64,000 nt of DNA from assembly GCF_003626655.1 (NCBI RefSeq), contig NZ_RBAN01000003.1, positions 744,001-808,000 on the forward strand. The letters are read 5' to 3'. Position numbers and translations under genes: made by a program. Shown here in pieces: positions 1 through 8,628 of this stretch. The DNA comes from Micromonospora costi (GTDB lineage Bacteria > Actinomycetota > Actinomycetes > Mycobacteriales > Micromonosporaceae). Position 1 is the stretch's first letter; the number at the start of each line of letters is the position of its first letter. The notes beneath the pieces were generated by a model. That model worked only from the letters and a program-made list of their open reading frames with translations. It was not told the DNA's origin and did not search any database.

Positions 1-843
1 GACCATCGCGTACTCCCCGGAGACCTGGTAGGCCGCGACCGGGACGTCCACCGCCGCGCGGACCGCCGACACCACGTCGAGGTACGGCAGCGCCGGCTTC
101 ACCATCACCATGTCGGCGCCCTCGGCGACGTCCAGCGCCACCTCACGCAGCGACTCCCGCACGTTGGCCGGGTCCTGCTGGTAGGTCCGCCGGTCACCCT
201 CGAGCGCCGACTCCACGGCTTCCCGGAACGGACCGAAGAACGCCGAGGCGTACTTGACGGCGTACGCCAGCACGCCCACGTCCTGGTGGCCGGCGGCGTC
301 GAGCGCCTTGCGGACCACCCCGACCTGGCCGTCCATCATCCCGGACGGCCCGACCACACCGACCCCGGCGTCGGCCTGCGCCACGGCCATCTCGGCGTAC
401 GCGGCCAGCGTGGCGTCGTTGTCGACCTCGCCGTTCGGAGCGAGAAGGCCGCAGTGGCCGTGCGAGGTGAACTCGTCCAGGCACAGGTCGCTCATCACCA
501 CGGTGGCGTCGCCGACCTCGGCGACCACGTCCCGGATGGCCACGTTGAGGATGCCGTCCGGGTCGATCCCGCCGGAGCCGACCGGGTCCCGCTCCGCCGG
601 CACGCCGAAGAGCATGATCCCGCCGATGCCGGCCTGGACGGCCTCCACCGCGGCCTTGCGCAGCGAGTCCCGGGAGTGCTGGAGCACCCCCGGGAGCGAG
701 GCGATGGCCCGGGGCTCCGTGAGCCCCTCCTTGACGAACATCGGCACGACCAGCTCGGCCGGGTCGACACGGGTCTCGGAGACCAGCCGCCGCAGCGCCG
801 GCGTGCGGCGCAGGCGGCGGGGGCGGATCTCGGGGTACGGCAC
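1..843 (-). CDS. hemB: Delta-aminolevulinic acid dehydratase (porphobilinogen synthase), 3' end outside window
   Basis: HemB condenses two 5-aminolevulinate molecules into porphobilinogen in the cytoplasm. The 281 visible codons cover most of the usual ~325. The metal-site segment MSDLCLDEFTSHGHCG and both Schiff-base lysine regions (VLAYAVKYASAFFGPF and MVMVKPALPYLD) are present. I start it at the GTG at 843 because AGGAGG lies 7 nt upstream. It is the last visible gene of the rex-hemA-hemC-cobA/hemD-hemB run, 16 bp after the fused gene, so it should be co-transcribed under Rex control. The C-terminus is cut by the window edge. Identification is secure. Confidence 0.96.
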   Translation of the reverse strand, partial: MPYPEIRPRRLRRTPALRRLVSETRVDPAELVVPMFVKEGLTEPRAIASLPGVLQHSRDSLRKAAVEAVQAGIGGIMLFGVPAERDPVGSGGIDPDGILNVAIRDVVAEVGDATVVMSDLCLDEFTSHGHCGLLAPNGEVDNDATLAAYAEMAVAQADAGVGVVGPSGMMDGQVGVVRKALDAAGHQDVGVLAYAVKYASAFFGPFREAVESALEGDRRTYQQDPANVRESLREVALDVAEGADMVMVKPALPYLDVVSAVRAAVDVPVAAYQVSGEYAMV

Positions 844-859
844 GGACGCCTCCTGACGA

Positions 860-2440
860 CTACCGGAACCTCAGGGCGGTCGGGCCCTGCACCTTCGAGC
901 CGCGGCGCTGCTTCGCCGGCATGGCGGCGAGCTTCTCGCGCAGCTCGACGGCGTAGGCCGCGAGCGCCTCCACCAGATCGGGCACCGAGGCGTGCTGCGG
1001 CTGGACGTCGACCCGCAGGCCGAACTCCGTCGCGGTCTCCGCCGTCTTCGGCCCGATGACGGCAACAACGGTACGCGCGTGCGGCTTCCCGGCGATGCCG
1101 ACCAGGTTCCGGACGGTGGAGGACGAGGTGAAGAGCACCGCGTCGAAGCCGCCCGACTTGATGGCGTCCCGGATCTCGGCCGGCGGCGGCGCCGCGCGGA
1201 CCGTCCGGTACGCGGTCACGTCGTCGACCTCCCAGCCGCGCTCGGTGAGCCCGGCGGCGAGCGTCTCGGTGGCGATGTCGGCGCGCGGCAGCAGCACCCG
1301 GCCGACCGGGTCGAGCACCTCGTCGTGCGGCGAGAACTCGGCCAGCAGGCCCTCGGACGACTGCTCGCCGGACGGGATCAGCTCCGGCTGGATGCCGAAC
1401 GCGCGGACCGCCTCCGCCGTCGCGTCGCCGATGCAGGCGATCTTCACGCCGCCGAAGTGCCGGGCGTCGAGGCCGTGCTCGGCGAACTTCTCCCAGACCG
1501 CGCGGACCGCGTTCACCGAGGTGAAGATCACCCAGGCGTACCGGCCGTCGACCAGGCCCTTGACGGCCCGCTCCATCTGGGCCGGGGTGCGCGGCGGCTC
1601 CACGGCGATGGTCGGCACCTCGCACGGGATCGCCCCGTACGCGCGCAGCCGCGCGCTCATCACGCCGGCCTGCTCCTTGGTGCGCGGCACGAGCACCTTC
1701 CAGCCGTACAGCGGCCGGTTCTCCCACCAGCTGAGCTTGTCCCGCTGGCCCACGCCCTCGCCGAGGGTGAGCACCACCCGGCCGGTGAAGCCGAGCGCCG
1801 CCGCCACGAAGCTGTCCACGGTCGACGTGGTCGTGTACTGCGTCTCGCCGGTGCCGTCGCCGGTCACACCGACCTCGGTCGCGCCGTCCACGCCCGCCGC
1901 GAGCAGGCCGTCCCGGACAGCCGCGAGGTCGCCCGCGTCCACCGCGAGCGCCAGCGAGCCTCGGGTGACCGCGGCGGCCAGCGCCTCGAAGTCCAGCGTG
2001 CTGACGTCCTCGACGTCGGCCGCGGTGCGTACGCCGGGCAGCGGAACGCCCGCGTAGGTGGCCACGCCCTCGGCCTGGCCGACACCCGGCACCACCTCGA
2101 AGTGCGCGGCGGTACGCGCGACCGCCTGCACCTCCTTGACCACCGAGTCGTGGCCGAACGGGTCACCGGCGACCAGGTGCACCGCGTTCTGCCCGGCGCG
2201 GGCCGCCGAGATCAGCACCTTGGCCACGTCCCCCGGCGCGCCCTCCGCCGGGGTGAACTCGGCGTCCTCGCGGGCTTCGGCGCGCACGGCGGTGAGCAGC
2301 GACTCGGGGACCCCCCGGTCGTACACCACCTGGTCGGCGTCGACCAGGGCGTCGTGCGCCCGGCGGGTCAGCAGGCCCGGGTCGCCGGGACCGGCCCCGA
2401 CGAACGCGATACGGCCTACGGGCTTACGGGTGCGGGTCAT
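860..2440 (-). CDS. hemD: Fused uroporphyrinogen-III C-methyltransferase-like / uroporphyrinogen-III synthase
   Basis: A 526-residue fusion. Residues 1 to ~240 are a SAM-dependent tetrapyrrole methyltransferase fold (start FVGAGPGDPGLLTRRAH). Residues ~255 to 510 are the HemD synthase, which cyclises hydroxymethylbilane to uroporphyrinogen III. The start ATG overlaps the hemC stop by 4 bp, so translation is probably coupled. The methyltransferase half looks altered: where CobA/SUMT enzymes carry a glycine- and arginine-rich GGDPFxxGRGGEE-type loop, this protein reads AGDPFGHDSVVKE. It may therefore have weak or no SUMT activity, leaving HemD as the working half. This fused architecture is common in actinobacteria. 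The HemD assignment is firm; methyltransferase activity is uncertain. Confidence 0.92.
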   Translation of the reverse strand: MTRTRKPVGRIAFVGAGPGDPGLLTRRAHDALVDADQVVYDRGVPESLLTAVRAEAREDAEFTPAEGAPGDVAKVLISAARAGQNAVHLVAGDPFGHDSVVKEVQAVARTAAHFEVVPGVGQAEGVATYAGVPLPGVRTAADVEDVSTLDFEALAAAVTRGSLALAVDAGDLAAVRDGLLAAGVDGATEVGVTGDGTGETQYTTTSTVDSFVAAALGFTGRVVLTLGEGVGQRDKLSWWENRPLYGWKVLVPRTKEQAGVMSARLRAYGAIPCEVPTIAVEPPRTPAQMERAVKGLVDGRYAWVIFTSVNAVRAVWEKFAEHGLDARHFGGVKIACIGDATAEAVRAFGIQPELIPSGEQSSEGLLAEFSPHDEVLDPVGRVLLPRADIATETLAAGLTERGWEVDDVTAYRTVRAAPPPAEIRDAIKSGGFDAVLFTSSSTVRNLVGIAGKPHARTVVAVIGPKTAETATEFGLRVDVQPQHASVPDLVEALAAYAVELREKLAAMPAKQRRGSKVQGPTALRFR

Positions 2441-3405
2441 TCTGTGCTCCCAAATTGCTGGGTCCCCGGACCGGTGTGTCCTTCGTGGCCGAGGATCGAG
2501 TCGGCGCCGAGGTCGAGGAGTTCGGCGGCGAGTGCCTTGCCGATCTCCGCCGCGTCGGCGGGCGTTCCGGTGCGGGACAGCCGGAGGTCACGGGTACCGT
2601 CCGGGCTGATCACCGCACCGCGCAGGTAGATCTCCTCACCGGTATCGCCCTCGGCGATCTCGGCGTAGGCGGCGACGGGTGCGCTGCACCCGGCCTCCAG
2701 GGTGGCCAGCAACGCCCGTTCCGCGGTGACCGCGGCGCGGGACGGTGCGTGGTCGAGCGCGGCGAGCAGTTCGAGCAGATCCTGGTCGTCGGCCCGGCAC
2801 TCCACCGCCAGGGCGCCCTGGGCGGGCGCGGGCAGCATGAGCATCGGGTCGAGCGTCTCGGTGATCTCGCCCGCCCGCCCGAGCCGGGCCAACCCGGCGC
2901 GGGCCAGGACGACAGCGTCCAGGTCGGCGTCCGGGCCGGACACCCGCGCCAGGCGGGTGTCCACGTTGCCCCGGATCGGCGTTACGTCCAGCTGCATGCC
3001 GAGGGCGTGCAGCTGCGCCATGCGACGCAGCGAGCCGGTGCCGACCCGGGCGCCGGGCGGAAGCTCGGCGAGCGTACGGCCGTCGCGGGCGACCAGCGCG
3101 TCGCGCGGGTCCTCCCGGGGCGGCACCGCCGCGATGTGCAACCCGGCCGGGGCCGCGGTGGGCAGATCCTTGTAGGAGTGCACCGCGAAGTCGATGGTGC
3201 GGGCCGTCAGGGCGTCCCGCAGCGCGGACACGAAGACGCCGACACCGAGCCGGTGCACGGGCGCGTGCGAGCGGTCGCCTGCGGTGACCACCTCGACCAG
3301 CTCGACCGGACGCCCGGTGGCCGCGGTCACGGCCGCGGCCACGTGCCCGGACTGGGCCATCGCGAGGGCGCTGCCCCGGGTGCCGAGGCGCAGGGGGGCG
3401 GTCAT
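2437..3405 (-). CDS. hemC: Porphobilinogen deaminase (hydroxymethylbilane synthase)
   Basis: HemC polymerises four porphobilinogens into hydroxymethylbilane, using a covalently bound dipyrromethane cofactor. At 322 residues it is of normal length. It opens with LRLGTRGSALAMAQ, typical of the family, and carries the cofactor cysteine in LEAGCSAPVAAYAE near residue 240. Its start overlaps the hemA stop by 4 bp and its stop overlaps the hemD start by 4 bp, so it sits in a tightly coupled operon. Confidence 0.96.
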   Translation of the reverse strand: MTAPLRLGTRGSALAMAQSGHVAAAVTAATGRPVELVEVVTAGDRSHAPVHRLGVGVFVSALRDALTARTIDFAVHSYKDLPTAAPAGLHIAAVPPREDPRDALVARDGRTLAELPPGARVGTGSLRRMAQLHALGMQLDVTPIRGNVDTRLARVSGPDADLDAVVLARAGLARLGRAGEITETLDPMLMLPAPAQGALAVECRADDQDLLELLAALDHAPSRAAVTAERALLATLEAGCSAPVAAYAEIAEGDTGEEIYLRGAVISPDGTRDLRLSRTGTPADAAEIGKALAAELLDLGADSILGHEGHTGPGTQQFGSTE

Positions 3406-4745
3406 CGTTCACCTCCGGTGGACGGAGAGGACTCGGTCTCCACGACCTCGGGGACGGTGTCGACCGGGGAGGTCTGCGGCACCTGGAGGTCGAACAGCTC
3501 GCGGAGCAGAGCCGCGTACTGGTCGCCGCCGGGCTCGGCGGCGAGCTGGCGGACGCGTACGGTCGGCTGGTGCAGCAACCGCTGCACCACCCGGTGGACC
3601 GTACGGGCGACCTCGGCGCGCTGGTCGTCGCTGAGGTCGGGCCGCCGCTGGGCCAGCCGGCGCAGCTCGGCGGTGACCACGTCGTCGGCCCGGCCACGCA
3701 GGGCGGCCACCGTGGGGGCGACGTCGGCGCCGCGCAGCCAGGTGAGGAAGCCCTCGACCTCGGTGGTGACGATTCGCTCGACGGCGGCCGCCTCGCTGGC
3801 GGCCGGGCCCTCGGCGAGCACCGCGGCCATGCGGTCGATGTCGATCACCTCGACGCCGGGCAGCTCGGCCACACCGACCTCGACGTCGCGGGGCACCGCC
3901 AGGTCGAGCAGGACCAGCGGCCCGCGGGCCGGGTCACGCTCGGCCAGCGCCCGGGCCACCACCGAACGGGTGAGGACCGGTTCCGTGGCCGCGGTGGCGG
4001 CCACTACGATGTCCACTGTGGAGAGCGCGGCGGGCAGCTCGGCCATCGGGACGGCCGTGGCGCCGTACGACTCGGCCAGCCGGACGGCCCGGTCGGCGCC
4101 CCGGTTGGTGACGGCGAGTGGCGCGGCGCCCAGCCGGGAGAGCGTCGCCACGCCGAGCGAGCCCATGGCGCCGGCCCCGACGACCAGCGCCGGGTGGCCC
4201 GCGAGGTCACCGTCGACATGATCGGCCGCCAGCTCCAGCGCCGCGGTCACCACGCTCTGGCCGGCCCGGTCGATGCCGGTCTCGGCGTGCGCGCGCTTGC
4301 CCACCCGCAGGGCCTGCTGCATGAGTTCGTGCAGGAGGCGGCCCGCCGAGTCGGCGGCGGTCGCCCAGTGGTACGCGTCACGGAGCTGCCCGAGGATCTG
4401 CGCCTCGCCGACCACCATCGAGTCGAGCCCGGTGGCGACCCGGAACACGTGGTCCACGGCCGCGGAGTCGTAGTGCACGTAGAGGTGGTTGGCGAGCGCC
4501 GCGGGCGGGCAGTCCGCGTTCTCGGCCAGGACGGCACAGATGTCGCCGAGGCCCCCGTGGAAACCGGACACCGCGGCGTAGACCTCCACCCGGTTGCAGG
4601 TGGAGACGAGCACCGCCTCACTCACGTACGGCTGCGCGACCAGGCGGTCCAGCGTGCGGGTCAGCTCGGCGGGCGGCACCGCGAGCTGCTCCAGCGTGGC
4701 GACCGGGGCGGTGCGGTAGGACGTGCCGACGACGAGGAGTTTCAC
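3402..4745 (-). CDS. hemA: Glutamyl-tRNA reductase
   Basis: HemA reduces glutamyl-tRNA(Glu) to glutamate-1-semialdehyde with NADPH, the first committed step of C5-pathway tetrapyrrole synthesis. The protein has 447 residues. The N-terminal catalytic domain holds the nucleophilic cysteine in LVSTCNRVEVYA (about residue 50). A central Rossmann domain follows (ALVVGAGAMGSLGVATL), then a C-terminal helical dimerisation domain. The start overlaps the rex stop by 4 bp, so reductase synthesis is translationally tied to the redox sensor. A proline-, serine- and threonine-rich tail follows residue ~420. Confidence 0.96.
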   Translation of the reverse strand: MKLLVVGTSYRTAPVATLEQLAVPPAELTRTLDRLVAQPYVSEAVLVSTCNRVEVYAAVSGFHGGLGDICAVLAENADCPPAALANHLYVHYDSAAVDHVFRVATGLDSMVVGEAQILGQLRDAYHWATAADSAGRLLHELMQQALRVGKRAHAETGIDRAGQSVVTAALELAADHVDGDLAGHPALVVGAGAMGSLGVATLSRLGAAPLAVTNRGADRAVRLAESYGATAVPMAELPAALSTVDIVVAATAATEPVLTRSVVARALAERDPARGPLVLLDLAVPRDVEVGVAELPGVEVIDIDRMAAVLAEGPAASEAAAVERIVTTEVEGFLTWLRGADVAPTVAALRGRADDVVTAELRRLAQRRPDLSDDQRAEVARTVHRVVQRLLHQPTVRVRQLAAEPGGDQYAALLRELFDLQVPQTSPVDTVPEVVETESSPSTGGER

Positions 4746-5512
4746 GTGCCGATCGCCTCCTGCGAGTCGGTGGCCGCGAGCCCACCCGGCAGAGCGGTGA
4801 GGGCGGACCCGCCGGTGGCGGGCAGCGCGGTCAGCGACGCCTTGCGGTGCTCGTGGAAGGACAGGATCTGCAGCTCGATGGCGAGGTCGACCTTGCGCAC
4901 GTCGACCCCCTCCGGAACCGAGAGTACGCAGGGCGCGAAGTTCAGGATGCTCGTCACGCCGACCTCGACCAGCTGATCGGCCACGCGCTGGGCGGCGGAC
5001 GCCGGGGTGGCGATCACGCCGATCGCGATGGACTCCTCGGCGGCGACCCGGGGCAGCTCGTCGACATGCCGGACGACCAGGCCGTTGATCTCCTCGCCGA
5101 CTCGGCCCGGGTCCGCGTCGAAGAGGGCGGCGATCCGGAAGCCGCGGCTCGCGAACCCGTCGTAGCCCGCCAGGGCGTGACCGAGATTACCCACGCCGAC
5201 CAGGGCGACGGCCCGCCGTTGGGTGAGCCCGAGCACAGACTCGATCTGCTCGATCAGCAGCGCCACGTCGTAGCCGACGCCGCGGGTGCCGTACGAGCCG
5301 AGGTGCGAGAGGTCCTTGCGGAGCTTGGCGGAGTTGACGCCGGCGGCCGTGGCCAGCCCCTCGCTGGAGACCGTCTCGTGGCCGGTGTCGGCGAGGTTGT
5401 GCAGGGCCCGCAGGTACTCCGGGAGCCGCGCGACGGTCGCCTCGGGCAGGTCCGGAAGTGCCGGTACGGCACCGGCGCTACCGGGCGCGCCAGGGTGACG
5501 GTGCTGACTCAT
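4742..5512 (-). CDS. rex: Redox-sensing transcriptional repressor Rex
   Basis: Rex senses the NADH/NAD+ ratio; NADH binding releases it from its operators. The 256-residue protein has an N-terminal winged helix (about residues 18-90, including AAGVNSAKLRKDLSHLGSYG) and a Rossmann domain with ALVGVGNLGHALAGY and ALFDADPGRVG. I use the ATG at 5512, preceded by GGAG. An upstream extension to 5728 is open but would cross the Rex operator and the promoter, so I reject it. Rex heads the hemA-hemC-hemD-hemB operon and probably represses its own promoter through the site at 5632-5649. Confidence 0.95.
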   Translation of the reverse strand: MSQHRHPGAPGSAGAVPALPDLPEATVARLPEYLRALHNLADTGHETVSSEGLATAAGVNSAKLRKDLSHLGSYGTRGVGYDVALLIEQIESVLGLTQRRAVALVGVGNLGHALAGYDGFASRGFRIAALFDADPGRVGEEINGLVVRHVDELPRVAAEESIAIGVIATPASAAQRVADQLVEVGVTSILNFAPCVLSVPEGVDVRKVDLAIELQILSFHEHRKASLTALPATGGSALTALPGGLAATDSQEAIGT

Positions 5513-5620
5513 GAGACTCCGTGCGGTGCGATCCTCGGCCGACTCCGGCGGTCGGCCGCTTCGGGACTCCCGCTGGCGACCGAGGGTGCCGGCTGTGCTA
5601 GCAGGGCGCGTCGGAATTAC

Positions 5621-5649
5621 AGAGTAGGCGCTTGTGAAGACGTGCACAA
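5621..5649 (-). promoter_or_regulatory. Rex operator overlapping the rex-hem operon promoter
   Basis: TTGTGAAGACGTGCACAA at 5632-5649 is an 18-bp inverted repeat that departs at one base from the actinobacterial Rex operator form TTGTGAA-N4-TTCACAA. On the minus strand its end supplies a -35 hexamer (TTGTGC, 5649-5644). Seventeen bases later comes a -10 hexamer (TACTCT, 5626-5621), about 110 bp before the rex ATG. Bound Rex would cover the -35 box. The operator is read directly; the promoter is inferred from spacing. Confidence 0.85.
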
Positions 5650-5653
5650 ATCG

Positions 5654-5707
5654 CGATCTTGTCAGCTCGCGACGCGGCTTCACCTGGGCCTCCATAACGC
5701 AAGATCG
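5654..5707. repeat. Short inverted repeat resembling a decayed copy of the 75-bp element
   Basis: CGATCTTG at 5654-5661 is matched by CAAGATCG at 5700-5707. These are the same 8-base core ends as the longer inverted-repeat element at 5808-5883, but the flanking arm sequence is not shared. It may be a decayed copy or coincidence. Confidence 0.4.
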
Positions 5708-5807
5708 ATCTGGCGGCCTCCGCCACACGCCGCCGGGCGATTATTGCTCAATTCCGACTTCCCTGACCAATCACGCGTCCCCACGGCGCGCCCCCACGCT
5801 CCCCCAC

Positions 5808-5883
5808 CCGCGATCTTGCACTTTCCGCCCCGGCAAAACCGGACAGAAGCCACGAACCAGGGGCCGAAACTGCAAGATCGCGG
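5808..5883. repeat. Dispersed ~75-bp inverted-repeat element, copy 1
   Basis: The left arm starts CCGCGATCTTGCACTTTC and the right arm ends AACTGCAAGATCGCGG. About 22 of 24 arm positions pair. The centre differs between copies. It lies between the divergent rex promoter and the sensor kinase at 5968. Copies 2 and 3 are at 20777-20850 and 39085-39159. It contains no coding sequence. In 5513-5967 I otherwise see only the Rex promoter region, the weak repeat at 5654 and the -10 box of the next gene. Confidence 0.85.
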
Positions 5884-5967
5884 AAACGGTGGGGTAGGGG
5901 CAGCCCTACGGTTTGTCGGGCGGGCTGCGGGATGGGTTCGACGGGGTCCGCTGCCTAGCCTTTTGGC

Positions 5968-7266
5968 ATGACCGCCGTTCCCGTCACCGCCGACCAGCCG
6001 AGGCTGGCGCCGACCGTCTCCCGCCAGCTCTTCCTCGACTCCGGCTACGTCCTGCTCGGCTTCCCGCTGGCGCTCGCCAGCTTCATCGTCCTCGTGGTCG
6101 GCCTGTCGCTCGGCGTCGGCCTGGTGGTGACGGTGATCGGGCTGCCGATCCTCAGCGGCGTCCTCCACGCCGCCCGGGGCTTCGCCGACATCGAGCGGCT
6201 CCGGCTGCCCGGCGTGCTGGGACAGCCCCGGGTACGCCCGACCTACCGGACGGCCGACCCGGGCGCCAACACCTGGCGACGAATCTTCGTCCCGATCAGC
6301 GACACCCAGTCCTGGCTCGACCTCGCCCACGGCATCCTCAAGCTGATCGTGGCCGTGGGCACCTTCGTGGTCACGGTGACGTGGTGGGCGGGCGCGATCG
6401 GCGGCAGCCTCTACTGGGCGTACGACTGGGCGCTGCCCCACGGGCCGGACGACACCGACCTGCCCGAGCTGCTGGGCCTGGGCAGCTCCACCGCCGCCCG
6501 GGTCGGCCTGAACACGGCGATCGGGATCTTCTTCCTCATCACCCTGCCGATCGTGATCCGCGGATGCGCGCTGCTGCAGGCCCGCTTCGCCCGGGCCATG
6601 CTCACCGGGGTGGCCGAGATGCGCGACCGGATCATCGTGCTGGAGGAGCAGAAGCGGGCCGCCGCGTCCGCCGAGGCGGCCGCGCTGCGCCGGCTCGAAC
6701 GGGACATCCACGACGGCCCCCAGCAGCGGCTCGTCCGGCTGGCCATGGACCTCAGCCGGGCCCGGCAGCAGCTCGCCTCCGACCCGGAGGCCGCCGGGCG
6801 AACCCTCGACGAGGCGGTCACCCAGACCCGCGACACGCTGGCCGAGCTGCGCGCGCTGTCCCGGGGCATCGCCCCGCCGATCCTGGTGGACCGCGGTCTG
6901 CCCAGCGCACTCGCCGCGCTCGCCGGGCGCGGGCTCATCCCCATCGAGCTGCGGGTCGATCCCGACCTGGGCACGCCGGAGGGCCGGCTCGACCCGGCCG
7001 TGGAGAGCACCGCGTACTTCGTGGTGGCCGAGGCGCTGACCAACGTCGCCAAGCACAGCCGGGCGACCGAGTGCCAGGTGAGCGTGCTGCGATCGGGCCG
7101 GCAGCTCACGGTGAGCGTGGGCGACGACGGCCAGGGTGGCGCACATGTCGCGAAGGGGCACGGACTGGCCGGGATCGCCGACCGGATCCGGGCCGCCGGG
7201 GGCGAGCTGATGGTCGTCAGCCCGGCCGGCGGGCCCACCGAGGTCCGCGCGGATCTCCCCCTCTGA
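5968..7266 (+). CDS. Sensor histidine kinase, NarL/DesK type
   Basis: A 432-residue membrane kinase. The N-terminal half carries about four transmembrane segments in a putative-sensor type domain (residues ~20-215; for example VLLGFPLALASFIVLVVGL). A HisKA_3 dimerisation helix follows, with the phospho-histidine in LERDIHDGPQQRLV (about residue 250). A HATPase domain comes last (ALTNVAKHSRA, GDDGQGG, GHGLAGIADRIRAAGG). A -10 box TAGCCT at 5956-5961 sits 6 nt before the ATG, pointing to a leaderless transcript. The response regulator starts 7 bp downstream and is presumably its partner. The stimulus is unknown. Confidence 0.9.
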   Translation: MTAVPVTADQPRLAPTVSRQLFLDSGYVLLGFPLALASFIVLVVGLSLGVGLVVTVIGLPILSGVLHAARGFADIERLRLPGVLGQPRVRPTYRTADPGANTWRRIFVPISDTQSWLDLAHGILKLIVAVGTFVVTVTWWAGAIGGSLYWAYDWALPHGPDDTDLPELLGLGSSTAARVGLNTAIGIFFLITLPIVIRGCALLQARFARAMLTGVAEMRDRIIVLEEQKRAAASAEAAALRRLERDIHDGPQQRLVRLAMDLSRARQQLASDPEAAGRTLDEAVTQTRDTLAELRALSRGIAPPILVDRGLPSALAALAGRGLIPIELRVDPDLGTPEGRLDPAVESTAYFVVAEALTNVAKHSRATECQVSVLRSGRQLTVSVGDDGQGGAHVAKGHGLAGIADRIRAAGGELMVVSPAGGPTEVRADLPL

Positions 7267-7273
7267 GGCCGGC

Positions 7274-7942
7274 ATGGTAGACAGCACCATGCGGATCGTG
7301 ATCGCCGACGACGCTGTCCTGCTCCGGGAGGGGCTGGTCCGGCTGCTGACCGAGCACGGGCACGACGTGGTCGCCGTGGTCGGCGACGGGGAGGCGCTCG
7401 TCGAGGCGGTGGTGGCCCACCGGCCCGACGTGTCGATCGTCGACGTGCGGATGCCGCCGTCGCACACCGACGAGGGGCTGCGGGCCGCCGTACGGGCCCG
7501 CACCCTCGTGCCGCGCAGCCCGGTCCTGGTGCTCTCCCAGTACGTCGAGGTGTCGTACGCCGACGACCTGCTGGCGACCACCGGCGGCGCCGGCGGCGGG
7601 GTCGGCTACCTGCTCAAGGACCGGGTGGCCGCGATCGACGAGTTCCTGGACGCCCTGCGGCGGGTGGCCGGCGGCGGCACGGTGCTCGACCCGGAGGTGG
7701 TCGGCCAGCTCTTCGCCCGGCGCCGGCGCGACGACCCGCTGCGCGAGCTGACCCCGCGCGAGCGGGAGGTGCTCGCCCTGATGGCCGAGGGGCGGTCGAA
7801 CACGGCGATCGCGCGCACGCTGGTGGTCAGCGACGGCGCGGTCGAGAAGCACGTACGCAACATCTTCACCAAGCTCAACCTGCCGCCCGACACCGAGCAG
7901 CACCGCCGGGTCCTGGCGGTCCTCGCCTACCTGCGCAACTGA
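7274..7942 (+). CDS. Response regulator, NarL/LuxR family
   Basis: A receiver domain (residues ~6-125) has acidic residues in IVIADDA and the phospho-acceptor aspartate in VSIVDVRMPP. A C-terminal LuxR helix-turn-helix follows (LTPREREVLALMAEGRSN through EKHVRNIFTKLNL). It sits 7 bp after the sensor kinase gene and is the obvious partner. I keep the ATG at 7274, where TGAGG is the nearest ribosome-site-like sequence; an in-frame ATG at 7289 would give the more usual MRIVIADD start. The regulon is unknown. Confidence 0.9.
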   Translation: MVDSTMRIVIADDAVLLREGLVRLLTEHGHDVVAVVGDGEALVEAVVAHRPDVSIVDVRMPPSHTDEGLRAAVRARTLVPRSPVLVLSQYVEVSYADDLLATTGGAGGGVGYLLKDRVAAIDEFLDALRRVAGGGTVLDPEVVGQLFARRRRDDPLRELTPREREVLALMAEGRSNTAIARTLVVSDGAVEKHVRNIFTKLNLPPDTEQHRRVLAVLAYLRN

Positions 7943-7958
7943 CCGGCCGGCACGGTCA
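7940..7958. terminator. Small hairpin shared by two convergent stop codons
   Basis: TGACCG, a 7-nt spacer and CGGTCA form a short inverted repeat. Its ends are the stop codon of the response regulator (7940-7942) and the stop codon of the convergent phosphatase (7956-7958). It could be a weak bidirectional terminator. There is no T-run. Confidence 0.4.
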
Positions 7959-8606
7959 GAACAGGGAGCGCGCGAGCGTCACGGCCTCGGTGAGGGTGTC
8001 GGCGACCGGGTGGCCGGAGGCGCGCAGCCGGGCCGGGTCGGTGAACCCCCCGGCGTAGAGCACGGCCCGCCCGCCCACGTCGGTGGCGGCGTCCGCGTCG
8101 TCGATCGAGTCACCGATGAGCACCACCGAGCCACCGTCCACGCCCAGCTCGGCGAGGTGCTTGCGGAGCGACTCCGCCTTCCGGTCACCGCCGACCGTGC
8201 CGCGCAGCCCGTCCACGCGCAGGAAGTGCTCCGCGAGCCCGTAGCCGTGCACGGTCGGCACCAGCTCGTCGTGGAACCACATGGAGAGCAGGGACTGGTC
8301 GCCCGGCCACGCCGCCATCGCGGTCCGCGCGTCGGCAGCCAGCTCGCAGGTGGTCAACCCGCTGCGGTACGCGTCGTGGAAGATCCGGTCGAGCCGGCCG
8401 AACGCCTCCTCGTCGACGGCCTGGCCGAGCACGTCGGCGTAGTACTCGGCGATCGGCCGGCGGAACCGCACCCGGTGCTCGTCCGCCGTCACGGTCGGCC
8501 CGCCCACGCTCGCGAAGGCGGCGTTGGTGGAGGCCACCACCAGGCTGAGGTCGTTGAGCAGGGTGCCGTTCCAGTCCCACACCAGGTGGGGTCGCGCAGA
8601 GCTCAT
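7956..8606 (-). CDS. HAD-family phosphatase (phosphoglycolate-phosphatase-like)
   Basis: A 216-residue haloacid dehalogenase-type hydrolase. Motif I is LVWDWNGTLL at residues 8-17. The cap domain lies roughly at residues 20-90. Motif IV is LIGDSIDDADAA near residue 165. Members of this group remove phosphate from small phosphorylated metabolites; the substrate cannot be told from sequence. The minus-strand -10 box TAGGGT (8618-8613) is 6 nt before the ATG, suggesting a leaderless mRNA. It converges on the response regulator gene. Confidence 0.82.
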   Translation of the reverse strand: MSSARPHLVWDWNGTLLNDLSLVVASTNAAFASVGGPTVTADEHRVRFRRPIAEYYADVLGQAVDEEAFGRLDRIFHDAYRSGLTTCELAADARTAMAAWPGDQSLLSMWFHDELVPTVHGYGLAEHFLRVDGLRGTVGGDRKAESLRKHLAELGVDGGSVVLIGDSIDDADAATDVGGRAVLYAGGFTDPARLRASGHPVADTLTEAVTLARSLF

Positions 8607-8628
8607 CGCCGAACCCTACCGCCGGCGC

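Noticed and set aside
992..2629. A 545-codon open frame on the plus strand opposite hemD
   Set aside because: Its residue composition is that of a GC-rich antisense shadow and it has no recognisable domain; hemD on the other strand is clear.
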